Below, piece by piece: positions 31,631 through 41,500 of a stretch of 64,000 nt of DNA (position 1 is the stretch's first letter; every line of letters starts with the position of its first letter). The DNA is taken from assembly GCF_016862115.1 (NCBI RefSeq), contig NZ_BOMI01000002.1, positions 62,001 to 126,000 on the forward strand. The letters are read 5' to 3'. Origin of the DNA: Paractinoplanes deccanensis. GTDB taxonomy: Bacteria; Actinomycetota; Actinomycetes; Mycobacteriales; Micromonosporaceae. The notes under the pieces are model-generated. The model was not told where the DNA came from. It saw nothing but the letters and a program-made list of their open reading frames with translations, and ran no database searches. The translations under genes were made by a program, and so were the position numbers.

Positions 31631-34600
31631 GGCAGATCATAGTCAATCGAAGTGTGGTTACCCAGAGACTTCCGAGTCACCGGATTTCCATACGGATCAA
31701 CTCTTTCCCCGGCCGCGTTCCGCATTTCGACATGCGGGCTCTCGCTTCCGGGTGCCCGCCCACTACCTCGCTTGATCGTAATTCTCACGATTCCGTTTTC
31801 ATCCGTGTACTTGATAGGCCCGTTAGCTGTGCGGCTCCGCGTCCATCCTTGAGAAGCACCGAAACTGTCCAACTCTGAAGCCTTGGCGACGCGGCCTTGC
31901 GTCAACTGACCGAGCGCGAAGTCCGGATCGTACTTGACGATATCCGTACCGCAGTTGTGGACCAGCACCGGAGTGTTGCCGGCGAGCACATAGTACGTGT
32001 GAAGGCCGTCAACGGTGAGGTTGTAGGCGGCTGCCGTCCGGCGTTCTGACGTCGAAAATCCGTCGACGAACACCGCATGATTGGCCGGATCCAGGAGGAG
32101 GTCGCCCGGGTTGAGCTGGTCCGCACGCTCCCAGCGGCCATCCCTTTCATCCCAGAACGGGTGATCTTCGGTGGTGATCAGTTTCTTGCCGTTAACGGCC
32201 AGCGTGAAAAGGTCATCCAGATGTGACCACGTTGCGGTGACGGAATGAGGGCCTTCCTCGCCGGTTCTCGGGTCGGTGGCGAGCACGACGTCGCCGACCT
32301 TCACGTCCTTGATCGGCTTGGTGGTGCCGTCGGCCATCAGCACTCGCGTTTCACCCGAGAAGCTCTTGCGCCCTCCGAGCGGTCTCATGCCACAGCCAGT
32401 AAGGGAGGTTACGGTCTCGCCGTAGCCGACAAGGGCGGCAAAGGCTGCCGCGACTGCCACGTTTCCGTTCGAAACCCCTTGGTCGCCTTCCTTGGCTGCG
32501 GTAGCTGCGAGGGACCAAGCGTCGTTGAGTGCGTGGTATGCCTGTCCCGAGCAATTGGTCAGCTCGTTTTCTCCGGACATACACGCTTCCAGCATTGCTT
32601 GTGCGTACTGGAAGTCGCGAAGCGGCTGTCCACCGTTCTTTTTGACGAGTTGATCGACTGAGGCGTTATACGCATCGAGATAAGCCTCGATGTTGGTGAT
32701 CTGCCATTTGTCCATACAACCGAATCCGGTTACGCAGACTTGAGCATCCCCAGTTTCCGGGTTCTCCCAGCCGGTGGCCTTGCCAACGTAATCGTCATCG
32801 TCTGCGAATCCGCTGCTTGATCCTTGACCTGATCCGCTGCCTGATCCGCCGCCGGACTTCCAGCCGGACGGGTTGCCGTTGTTGGGGTTGACGTAGTTGT
32901 TGCAGCTACCGCCGTTGCCGGCTGCGCAGCCTGGCCGGTCTTTGTCGACGACCAGTCCGGTGGGGTCGCTGAAGGTGATGGGGTTGTTGTTGGCATAGGC
33001 GTAGGCGTTCCATTGTTGCGGGTCGTTCAGGTCTTGAATGGGGTCGACGGAGATGAACCTGCCGAGCTGCGGATCGTATTCGCGGGCGCCGAGGTGGGTG
33101 AGCCCGGTGTTGTCGATGGTGCCGCCGACGAAGCCTTTGTCGTTGGGCCAGGCGCTGGCGGCGCCGCGCGGATCGCCGAAGGGTGTCTGCTTGCGCGTCG
33201 TGGCTTGCAGGGTGCCGGCCGCGATGGCGATCTGGGCTGTTCCTTGATGGTCCGTTGCCAGCCAGGTGAGCCCTGTGTTCGTACGGGAGGCGATGGTGCT
33301 GTCGGCGAAGGTGTAGTAACGCGTGCAGGTCGTGGTTGCGGTGCTGTTGCTGTAGCGGATTTCTTGGCCGGGCAGGTAGAGGGTCTTGCCGTCGGGGTCG
33401 CGGCGGATGAGCCGGCTGCCGCCGGCGTCGTAGATGTAGGTGGTCAGGCCGGTGGCGTCCGCGGAGCTTTCCAGGAGACCTTCGGCATCCCAGGTCAGCG
33501 TCTGGGTTCCGGTCGACGGCGCCGGGCGGGTGAGCATGTTGCCGGCTTGGTCGTAGGTGTAGCTCGCGTTGGTGGCACCGGACACGGCGGTCACAGCATG
33601 CGGCCGCACGGCGGTGCTGCCGGGCACCGGGTGGGTGTATTCGGTCAAGGTCTCACCGGCCGCCGAGTGGACGGTTTCCTTCGTGCGGTTACCGATCTTG
33701 TCGTACTGCCAGCTGTTCCAGTAGGCGGCCGGACCGCCGAGCAGTGTGACCGCCGGTGCCGCCGTGCAGTCGCCGTTGGCTGGTGTCCATGCTTCGGTCA
33801 GCCGGTCGAGGTAGTCGAAGGTGAAGCATTGGGTGTCGTCTTGCGGGTCGGGGGCGGCGTCGACGACTTTGGTGATGTTGCCGGCCGGGTCGTACTCGTA
33901 GCTGGTTTCGGACAGGACGGCGGGGGTGACCGTGTCGCGGGCCGTCATGACTTTGGTGATTCGGCGGGTGCCGTCTTCGCGGGAGAACGCGGTGTAGACG
34001 TGTCCGCCGCTGCCGAGATGGCGGTCGATCTGGTCGACCTCGCCGAGGGCGTTGTAGACGGTGTCGTTGATGTAGGTCAGGTTCTGGGTGCCGTATAGCG
34101 TCGTGAGGGTGCGTTGCTGCCCGAGTGCGGTGTAGTCGTAGCTGAGCGTCTCAGCGGGCAGGCCGGTGTTGGTGCCGGGGATACCGGTCGACGCTGTGGA
34201 GCCGTCGACGTTGTAGGTGGCGGTGTAGTTGTAGGTGCCGGCGAGGCCGGTCTCACCGTCGGGGATGACGATCGCGGTTTTGGTGGGCTGGTAGCTGTCG
34301 TCGTACTCGAGAACCTTGGACTGGTAGGCGTCCGCCCCCACGAATCGCGTGGACTGCGAGAGATAGCCCCTCTGGACGGTGTCGTAGATCCATTGGGCGC
34401 GCTCGAATCCTCCGATGCGGTTGTCGTACGCCGAGCGCTTACGGTTGAGCGGGTCGTATGCGTAGGCGAGCTTCTTACCCCGGGCATCGGTCACGGTCGA
34501 GACGTTGCCGACGTTGTCGTAGGTGAGGGTGGCTTTGCCCTTGTCCGGGTCGTCGACCGTGGTCGCCCGGCCGCGCACGTCGTACGTGTAGACCCAGTCA

Positions 34601-37600
34601 TTGCCCAGCGTGTCGGCGACCTTGGTCAAATAGCCGCGCCGGTCGTACGCGTAGGTGGTCGCGTCCCAGCTACCTGCGGTCTGGGGTGTAGGCGCCGCGC
34701 TGTGGTACTGGCGCAGTTGCACCGGGCGGCCGCGGGCGTCCGTGACAGTCGAGGTTGCGGTGCCACCGGCCGGCGGTGTGACGTCGGTGCGGTCACCGCC
34801 GTACGCGGTGCTCGTGCGCCAGCGTTCGACGCCGTCGGGCTGGAATACCTCGGCCGTGACGCGGCCGGCCCCGTCGTAGACGGTGCGCGTCTGCCGTTTG
34901 ACGAACGCCCTGTCCACTGAGGTGAGGGTGCCGCCTGGTGTTCCGCTGGCGTGGTAGGTGCCGAAGGTGAGCACCTGCCGGCCGGCGGTGTCGTAGAAGC
35001 TTTCGGTGAGCAGCCGTCCGCCGGATGGTGAGGGCGCCTGGGTTTGGCGGGGACGCAGCAGCCCGTCGAACAGGGCGTAGGTGGTGACGTAGCCGCCTGC
35101 GGGATTGAGGGTGGAGGTGGAGACGACGCTGGCGGCGTCGTTGTTGATGTCGTAGCTGTATTTCTCGGTGGCGGGTTCGGCGTCCTTGGTCTGGCCGGGC
35201 CCCCAGACGTCGGTCGTACGGCCGAGCGCGTCGTAGCGGATGTCGGTCCGTTTGCCGTTCGGGTCGACGACGGTCACCGGCAGGCCCCAGGCCGGCTCGA
35301 GGGTCGTCTCGGTCTCGTGCTGCATCGGGTTCTTGGTCACGGTCGAGGTGACCGGCCCGTCTGCGGCGGGGGTGTAGTTGGTGGTGGTCTGCGCGTTGTT
35401 GGCGTCCGAGACGGTCTTGATGCGCCCGTGGTCGTCATAGGTAGCTTTGTTCACCACGAGGAATGTGGGTGTGCCGTTGTTCCAGGCCGACATCTCCTGC
35501 GTTTGTGTGGGCAGACCCTTGCTCGGGGCCGCGGTCCAGGTGAGGTCACCGTCGTAGAAGGTGCGGGTTTCCGAGATGACGTCGGCCTCGGTCAGGGTGC
35601 CGCTGGTGTTGGCGCACGCGACAGCGAAGCTGCGGGCCCGTTTCGGCTTGTTGAGGATCCAGGCGGTGGTGTTGCGGGCGAATTCGGTCCGGGTGCATCG
35701 CTCGTCGCCGGCCACGCCGTCTTGGCCGAGGTCGTCGACGATGTACGGCATGCCGTAGCTGTCGTACGTCGTGACGGTCTTGGTGGTGCGTTCGCCGCGG
35801 CCGCCGTCCAGCGTCGTGTGGGAGGTGGAGGTGCCGGTGCCGGTGAACCGGGCGGTGACGGTGTCGCCGTTGATGGTGCGCGTGGCCGTAGGTCCGGACG
35901 CCCACGGTGTGTTGACCTGGCGGGATATCAGTGCGCCGCCGGGCCCGTTGAAGACCTTCGTCTCCCGGACCGCACCGGCGTGCCAGTCGTCGTCGGCAAT
36001 CCCGTCGACCGTGCGCGCCTTCACTCCGCCGGCGCTGTCCGCGCGGTCGCCGTTCATGCCGCGGAAGTAGCGGGTTTCGGTGTAGGTACGGTCGCTGCCG
36101 TCGCCGACCCTCACCGCGACCTTGCCGTAGCCCCGGTAGTCGGACCAGGTCTTGAAGTTCTTCTTCACCAGGCCGTCGTCGTCGGTGTAGTGCCACGCCG
36201 CGCCGTCGAGGTACTCGTAGTAGTAGGCGACGCGAGGACTGCCGAGCGGCGGAATGCCGCCGGTGTTGTCGTTCTCGTAGATGCTCGTGACGACGTATTT
36301 GTTGAACCAGTCGGTGACTGGGGCGGACTTGCCCTCCGGAATCCAGCGCACGGGATAGCAGCGGCGGGTGTTGCTCTCCGGCGCCGGCCGCGGTTCATCG
36401 GCTTGGCAGTCTTGCGGCGAGTAGGTGATGTCGACCGATCCGCCGGTCTCGTAGCGGATCTTCTCGATGCGCATCCACTTCATCGCCAGGGCGAAGTCGA
36501 TCGTGTCGACCCGGTTCGCCATCCCGACCGGGGTGAATTCGACGTCCGGCACGGTCTTGGTGCCGCCGACCAGCCCGGCGTGTGACAGCTTGGACAACCA
36601 CAGCCCGCCGCGAGTGCCGTCGCCGGGATCGGGGAAGGTGTGGGTGAGCGTCCACCGCTCGACGTCTCGGTACGACGCGCCGTTACGGACCTGAGTGGTA
36701 ACTGTCTTGAGTCGCTTGGTGCTCCAGAATGTGGGCGTGTACGAGTCCGGGCACGAGCTGCCGGTGCAGGCGGAGTCCCACGGCACATCGGGCCAGTGCA
36801 CGGCATCGTGCGTGCCGCAGTCGGCCAGACAGCGATGGTCGACGGCGAAGTCGACGCGCATCGGCGCCAGCGCGGTGAAGACCGAGTCGACGCCGTTGAC
36901 GCGGCGGGTGCCGTAATCGATGCGCTCGAGCCACGCATCCCGGTGGTAGGAGGCTGCGTCGTCCGGGTCGAAGTTGCGGGCGTACTTGTTGGTGTCCCTC
37001 TGGTACCAGTACGACATGGAGTTGCCGGAGGGGTCCACGACGTAGTCGAGGTTCCAGCGCCACGGTTGCATACAGTCGGAGTCGGCGAACGCGGAGGCGT
37101 TGCATGCCTCGTTGGGGTCGTTGCCGAAGACCGGCACGGTGAGGGTGGAGTTGGTTTCGGTTTTTCCAGTGGTCCAGCCGGGCAGGCGGTTGGTGCCGAA
37201 CCAGTACTGGAGACCGTCGGGTGTGGTGACGATCCAGTACTCGCCGTCGTCCTCGTCGCCGTTTACGGTGCCGGTCTTGTGCTGGATTCGGGTTCCATCG
37301 TCGTTGCGCAGATGCCACAGTTTTTGCGTGGCGTTGTAGATGAGCTCGCCGGAGTGCCCGGCCAGCGACAATGTGGCGTTGTCGGTTTCCCAGCACAGGT
37401 CGCCGGTCTTCTTGTCGTTGTTGGCCGAGCCGTCCATGTCGTCGGCGCAGGGAATGTAGGTGCGCTCGATGAAGCCACCGGCGGTTGTGTCGAAGCCCTG
37501 CCCGACCCAGGACGGCTGGTTGTTCGAGGCAGCATGCATGCCATCGACCGACTGTGAGGAGTACGACAGCGCCACCTCGGGACCGGGCCTGCCAAGCCCC

Positions 37601-38397
37601 GGCGGCGTCCGCATCGGGTAGGACCAGTTGAACGATCCCGAGTTGCCACCGACGGACCAGGTTGATGAGGCGCTCAGCGAGCTCGCCGCGTAGTCACCTG
37701 CCGGGCCGGACGCGGCGGCCGTGGCAGCGATCAGCGTCTGTGATGCGCCGACGGCCACATCAGCGGACACGGTCTTCGCCTTGGCGTCGTTAGTCGACTT
37801 GAGTGGCTGCGGCGCGCACTGGGCCTTCGCCGGGGTCGTCAGTGCGCAAGCGGGCAGCGCGACCAGTCGCAGACGGCTGGACCAGTCGGCGCCGTAGGCG
37901 GTGGCGAACGACCGATAGTCGAGCGTCACGGTGGCCGTGCCGGCCGCCGTCGTGCCGTCGGCGCGGCCGAGGCGCAGCAGCACGCCGCGCACACCGGCCT
38001 TCTCTGTGGTGGGCCTGTCGAGCACCTCGACCCGGACGCGGGCCGGGCCGGACTGTGTGGCCCGGACGGCTGACTGAGTGGAGCCACGGGAGACCCGAAC
38101 AGGCAATCCGTCGGCCGTCGCCGCCACGGTGGTGGTGGTGTCGACGATTGCGCTACCGGCCTCCGGCCATGCCGGTGCCGGCTGCGCCGACGCCGGAGCC
38201 AGCTGTTTCGCCTCGGCGACGGGCCGCGCGGGAACGTCCTTGACCGGCACGACGGGTACGGGTTCTGGTGTCGGCGGTGTGAATGGTTCGGGATCGGCGG
38301 CCTGTGCCGGCGCTTGCAGGAGACCGACGACGAGGATGGCGGTCAGTGTGGTCGCGATTCTTCGTCGCCGTGACAGTGCAGACGAGGTAGAGCTCAC
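31627..38397 (-). CDS. secreted Rhs polymorphic toxin with pretoxin Hint domain
   Basis: 2,256 residues from GTG 38397. Signal peptide RRRRIATTLTAILVVGLLQAPAQA. Residues about 220-330 hold the SpvB/TcdB-like entry WSYPMRTPPGLGRPGPEVALSYSS; then a long YD-repeat shell (YDALGR, YDNVGN, YDRRGY) and the Rhs core GAREYDPQLGRFISVDPIQDLNDPQQWNAYAYANNNPITFSDPTG. A linker rich in Gly/Ser is followed by pretoxin Hint (about 2011-2148), KSFSGETRVLMADGTTKPI to YYVLAGNTPVLVHN with TTEDHPFWDE. The 108-residue tip contains VRITIKRGSGRAPGSESPHVEM, ERVDPYGNPVTRKS and LGNHTSIDYDLP; clustered Lys/Arg/His suggest a nuclease, but I cannot assign a family. Coupled to the immunity gene; preceded by the 2,119-residue gene on the same strand. 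Confidence 0.93.
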   Translation of the reverse strand: MSSTSSALSRRRRIATTLTAILVVGLLQAPAQAADPEPFTPPTPEPVPVVPVKDVPARPVAEAKQLAPASAQPAPAWPEAGSAIVDTTTTVAATADGLPVRVSRGSTQSAVRATQSGPARVRVEVLDRPTTEKAGVRGVLLRLGRADGTTAAGTATVTLDYRSFATAYGADWSSRLRLVALPACALTTPAKAQCAPQPLKSTNDAKAKTVSADVAVGASQTLIAATAAASGPAGDYAASSLSASSTWSVGGNSGSFNWSYPMRTPPGLGRPGPEVALSYSSQSVDGMHAASNNQPSWVGQGFDTTAGGFIERTYIPCADDMDGSANNDKKTGDLCWETDNATLSLAGHSGELIYNATQKLWHLRNDDGTRIQHKTGTVNGDEDDGEYWIVTTPDGLQYWFGTNRLPGWTTGKTETNSTLTVPVFGNDPNEACNASAFADSDCMQPWRWNLDYVVDPSGNSMSYWYQRDTNKYARNFDPDDAASYHRDAWLERIDYGTRRVNGVDSVFTALAPMRVDFAVDHRCLADCGTHDAVHWPDVPWDSACTGSSCPDSYTPTFWSTKRLKTVTTQVRNGASYRDVERWTLTHTFPDPGDGTRGGLWLSKLSHAGLVGGTKTVPDVEFTPVGMANRVDTIDFALAMKWMRIEKIRYETGGSVDITYSPQDCQADEPRPAPESNTRRCYPVRWIPEGKSAPVTDWFNKYVVTSIYENDNTGGIPPLGSPRVAYYYEYLDGAAWHYTDDDGLVKKNFKTWSDYRGYGKVAVRVGDGSDRTYTETRYFRGMNGDRADSAGGVKARTVDGIADDDWHAGAVRETKVFNGPGGALISRQVNTPWASGPTATRTINGDTVTARFTGTGTSTSHTTLDGGRGERTTKTVTTYDSYGMPYIVDDLGQDGVAGDERCTRTEFARNTTAWILNKPKRARSFAVACANTSGTLTEADVISETRTFYDGDLTWTAAPSKGLPTQTQEMSAWNNGTPTFLVVNKATYDDHGRIKTVSDANNAQTTTNYTPAADGPVTSTVTKNPMQHETETTLEPAWGLPVTVVDPNGKRTDIRYDALGRTTDVWGPGQTKDAEPATEKYSYDINNDAASVVSTSTLNPAGGYVTTYALFDGLLRPRQTQAPSPSGGRLLTESFYDTAGRQVLTFGTYHASGTPGGTLTSVDRAFVKRQTRTVYDGAGRVTAEVFQPDGVERWRTSTAYGGDRTDVTPPAGGTATSTVTDARGRPVQLRQYHSAAPTPQTAGSWDATTYAYDRRGYLTKVADTLGNDWVYTYDVRGRATTVDDPDKGKATLTYDNVGNVSTVTDARGKKLAYAYDPLNRKRSAYDNRIGGFERAQWIYDTVQRGYLSQSTRFVGADAYQSKVLEYDDSYQPTKTAIVIPDGETGLAGTYNYTATYNVDGSTASTGIPGTNTGLPAETLSYDYTALGQQRTLTTLYGTQNLTYINDTVYNALGEVDQIDRHLGSGGHVYTAFSREDGTRRITKVMTARDTVTPAVLSETSYEYDPAGNITKVVDAAPDPQDDTQCFTFDYLDRLTEAWTPANGDCTAAPAVTLLGGPAAYWNSWQYDKIGNRTKETVHSAAGETLTEYTHPVPGSTAVRPHAVTAVSGATNASYTYDQAGNMLTRPAPSTGTQTLTWDAEGLLESSADATGLTTYIYDAGGSRLIRRDPDGKTLYLPGQEIRYSNSTATTTCTRYYTFADSTIASRTNTGLTWLATDHQGTAQIAIAAGTLQATTRKQTPFGDPRGAASAWPNDKGFVGGTIDNTGLTHLGAREYDPQLGRFISVDPIQDLNDPQQWNAYAYANNNPITFSDPTGLVVDKDRPGCAAGNGGSCNNYVNPNNGNPSGWKSGGGSGSGSGQGSSSGFADDDDYVGKATGWENPETGDAQVCVTGFGCMDKWQITNIEAYLDAYNASVDQLVKKNGGQPLRDFQYAQAMLEACMSGENELTNCSGQAYHALNDAWSLAATAAKEGDQGVSNGNVAVAAAFAALVGYGETVTSLTGCGMRPLGGRKSFSGETRVLMADGTTKPIKDVKVGDVVLATDPRTGEEGPHSVTATWSHLDDLFTLAVNGKKLITTEDHPFWDERDGRWERADQLNPGDLLLDPANHAVFVDGFSTSERRTAAAYNLTVDGLHTYYVLAGNTPVLVHNCGTDIVKYDPDFALGQLTQGRVAKASELDSFGASQGWTRSRTANGPIKYTDENGIVRITIKRGSGRAPGSESPHVEMRNAAGERVDPYGNPVTRKSLGNHTSIDYDLP

Positions 38398-38512
38398 CGG
38401 ACGCTCCCGAGGGGGTGAGGAAACGATCAGGGTTGACGTGGGGAAGGCGCAGCGGGCAGACCGGCCGGGATGGCGGCCGGCTGCTCGGTGCGGATACGGC
38501 GCGAGTGGGCGG

Positions 38513-41500
38513 TCAGGGCATGGCAGTGGTGAGGCGCAGCCCGTAGCCGGGGCGCAGGACGGCTAGCCGGTCGGAGTAGAGCAGTCCTGCGTTGCCGTCG
38601 GCGGGTTGGATGCCAATCAGGGCCATGCCGCCGCTGTTCAGGTAGCTGCCGTCGTTGCCGGGGTAAACGAAACTGATACCGCCGGTCTCGTCGAGGATCG
38701 CCTGGAAGGTGAATCGGACGCTGCTGTCGTTGAAGTGGCGCAGATTGCGCCACTCGATGACGTACTGCCGATCGGAGGCGCTGCCACGCACGGCGGTCAC
38801 GATGTCGGACTGTTCGTCGGCTATCCAGTCCCTGCGGAACGGGTAGATATAGCCGGCGGGCAGGTCGAGGGTGCCTTCTGTGCCGATCCGCAGGGTTTCG
38901 GTGCTGGCCCCGTAGAACGGGATCGGGAACGGCAGCTGCACGGTGGCCCACGCGTCGTTCCCGGTGAGCAGGTCCGTTCCGGTCGCAGCGGTGTATGGCA
39001 TCGGCGCCTCGGTGATCGTGTAACTGGCACCGGCCGGGGTGGGCTCGGCCGCGAAGCCGATGGTAGCTGCGGTGCGACCGACCAGGACCGACCTGGTTTG
39101 GGAGCCTGCGCAGTCTCCGTTGGGAATGCTCGCCAGGGCCGTCCAAGTCTTGGCAGGGATGTTGTCCAGTTGGTAAATGCCGTCGTATGCCGTGGTCGTA
39201 GTGACGCCGGCCGCGTTGACGGTGGCGCCTTCGACGGGGTTGCCGGCGCAGGTGACGCTTCCACTGATCGAGTTGGTGGCTGGGGCATCGGGCTGGAAAT
39301 GAACGCCGGTGCCGTCGGTGAGCAGGTCAGTGGCGTACAGATGTTGGAGGGCGACGGTCCCGTCGGTGTTCTCGATGCCGACGGTGCCTCCGCTGCCTCG
39401 TTCGATGGGGCTGTCCGGGTCGATGCCGTCGTAGGCGAAGGTGATGCTCCCGTCCTCGGCGAAGATCGCTTCGAAGGAGACCCGGTCGGCGTCGCTGGCA
39501 AACCAGAGGGCGTTGCGCCATTCGACGATCCATTGCCGGTTCGGGGCGGTGCCGGTGACCTTGGTGGCGATGGCGGCCTGGTCGTCGATCACCCAGTCGG
39601 CCCAGAACGGGTAGATGGCGCTGTTGGGAGTCAGGTCGGCATTGCCGGACGGAATCGGGGTGGCGGCGTAGTCGGCGGCGCCTTCAGGGGCGAGGGTGAC
39701 GAAGCCGTTGCTCGACACCCACACGTCCGAACTCGTCTCGCCGTAGAGCTTGATCGGGAACGGCGTCACGGCATGCCAGGCTTCGTCGTCGCCTGTCCAC
39801 GGTTGAACGGTGTCAGCGGTAATGAAGGGTTGGGCGTTGGTGGTGCAGCGGTAGTGGTTGTCGGCGTCGCTGAGTGACAGGTCTTTGGTGGCGTCCCCGC
39901 CGGCCTTGTAGACGGTGACGGTGGCGTACTGGCCGAGGCAGCGGTTGTCGCCGACCGAGACGGTCAGCTGGTAGGCGCCGGGCGTCATGCCGGTAAATTG
40001 GTAGCTGCCGTCTGCGCCGGTTGTGGTGGTGCGGTCGCCGGGGTTCAGGGTGATGGTGGCGCCCTCGATCGGTGTGGTCGTGACCGCTTCGGTCAGTACG
40101 CCGCCGATGGCGCCTGCCGCTGCCGGTGTCCAGGTGATCGAGCTGTTGGGGGTAAGGCTCGGCTTCTGGTCCGAGTAGAAGTCGGTCACAGTACCGGTCA
40201 GGTCCTCGAGTCCTACCGTGGCGCCGCTGCCCTTCTGCAGGTCGGTGGACATGGCGCCGTAGTGGTAGGAGACCTTCCCATCCTCGTGCAGGGCGAGTTC
40301 GAATGTGCTCCGCTCGCTGGTGCCGTCGAACAGCGCGTTGCGCCATTCGATGACGAAGGTGCGGCTGGGCGCCGTGCCGATGGTTTGGGTGCGGACGCTG
40401 GCGGAGCTGTCGATGACCAGGTCACTCCAGAGCGCGTCGAGGTAGCCCCCGCCGACGGCCGCCCATCCGTCCGTCGACACGGTCGCGGTGGTCGAGCTCC
40501 GGCCATAGAACAGGGCGGGGAACGGCAGGGTCACCTCGGTCTCCGCGACGTCGCCGGTCAGTGGCAGAACTGTGCCGGCCGCGACGTAGTTGACGGTGCC
40601 GACCGTGCAGGCGTAGCCCATGACGCCATAGTCGGGTGCCAGGCGCAGGTCGAGCGTCGTGTCGGCGGTCAGCTCGACTTGTTGGTCGACGGTGTCGGCG
40701 CAGCGTCCGGTCTTGCGGGCGGTGATGGCGTAGCTGTCGGCGACCAGTCCGTAGAAGGTGTAGCTGCCATCGGCGGTGGTGGTCGTGGTTAGCCCGCTCG
40801 GGTCGAGCGCGATGGTGGCGCCGGCCACCGGCTGTCCGGACCGGTTGGTCAGTTTGCCGGTGAGGTTGTGGGTTTCGAAGCCGCCGGGCAGGTCCGGCGG
40901 GGTGAACACGATGGCTTTGCCGTTGGCGAGCGCCGCCTCGTCGGAGGAGTACGCGATTCCGTCTTCGCCGTCGACCGACTCGAGGCCGACCAGCGCGTTA
41001 CTGCCCTGCTCGGCACTGTTGTCGAGGCCGTCGTAGTTGGTGGTGACGGTGCCATCAGCGGCGAGGGTGACCGAGAAGCTGAGCCGCTGCGCGGTGTTGT
41101 CTTTGCGGTAGACGTTGCGCCACTCGACGACGACTTGCTGACTGGTTCCGCTGCCGGTGGCCGCGGTGCGGACGCTCGCGGCGGAGTCGACGACCAGGTC
41201 GTCCCAGAACGGGGCGATGACCGCATTCGGTTCGGCCGCCGATACCAGCGCTGTTCCGGCGGTATGTGGGTGTGAGCCGAGCGGATCGGTAAACGACAGC
41301 AGGCCGTTGGTGTCGACCCAGGCGCTGCGATAGGCGGTTTCGTAGTAGGGGAACGCGAACGGCAACTCCATCGTGATCACGGCGTTGTCGCCAGTCAGCG
41401 GCAAAACGGTTGTGCCGGTCGCGAAGGTGGCGGTGCGCTCGGCGCAGACGTGACCAAGGCTGGAGGAAGTACGCACCAAGACAAGCTCGAGAGTCAGGCC

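Noticed and set aside
38398-38512. Gene or RNA in the gap between the 2,119-residue gene and the Rhs gene
   Set aside because: 115 bp with no open frame of interest, no convincing hairpin-plus-U-run and no tRNA-like structure; best read as an operon spacer.
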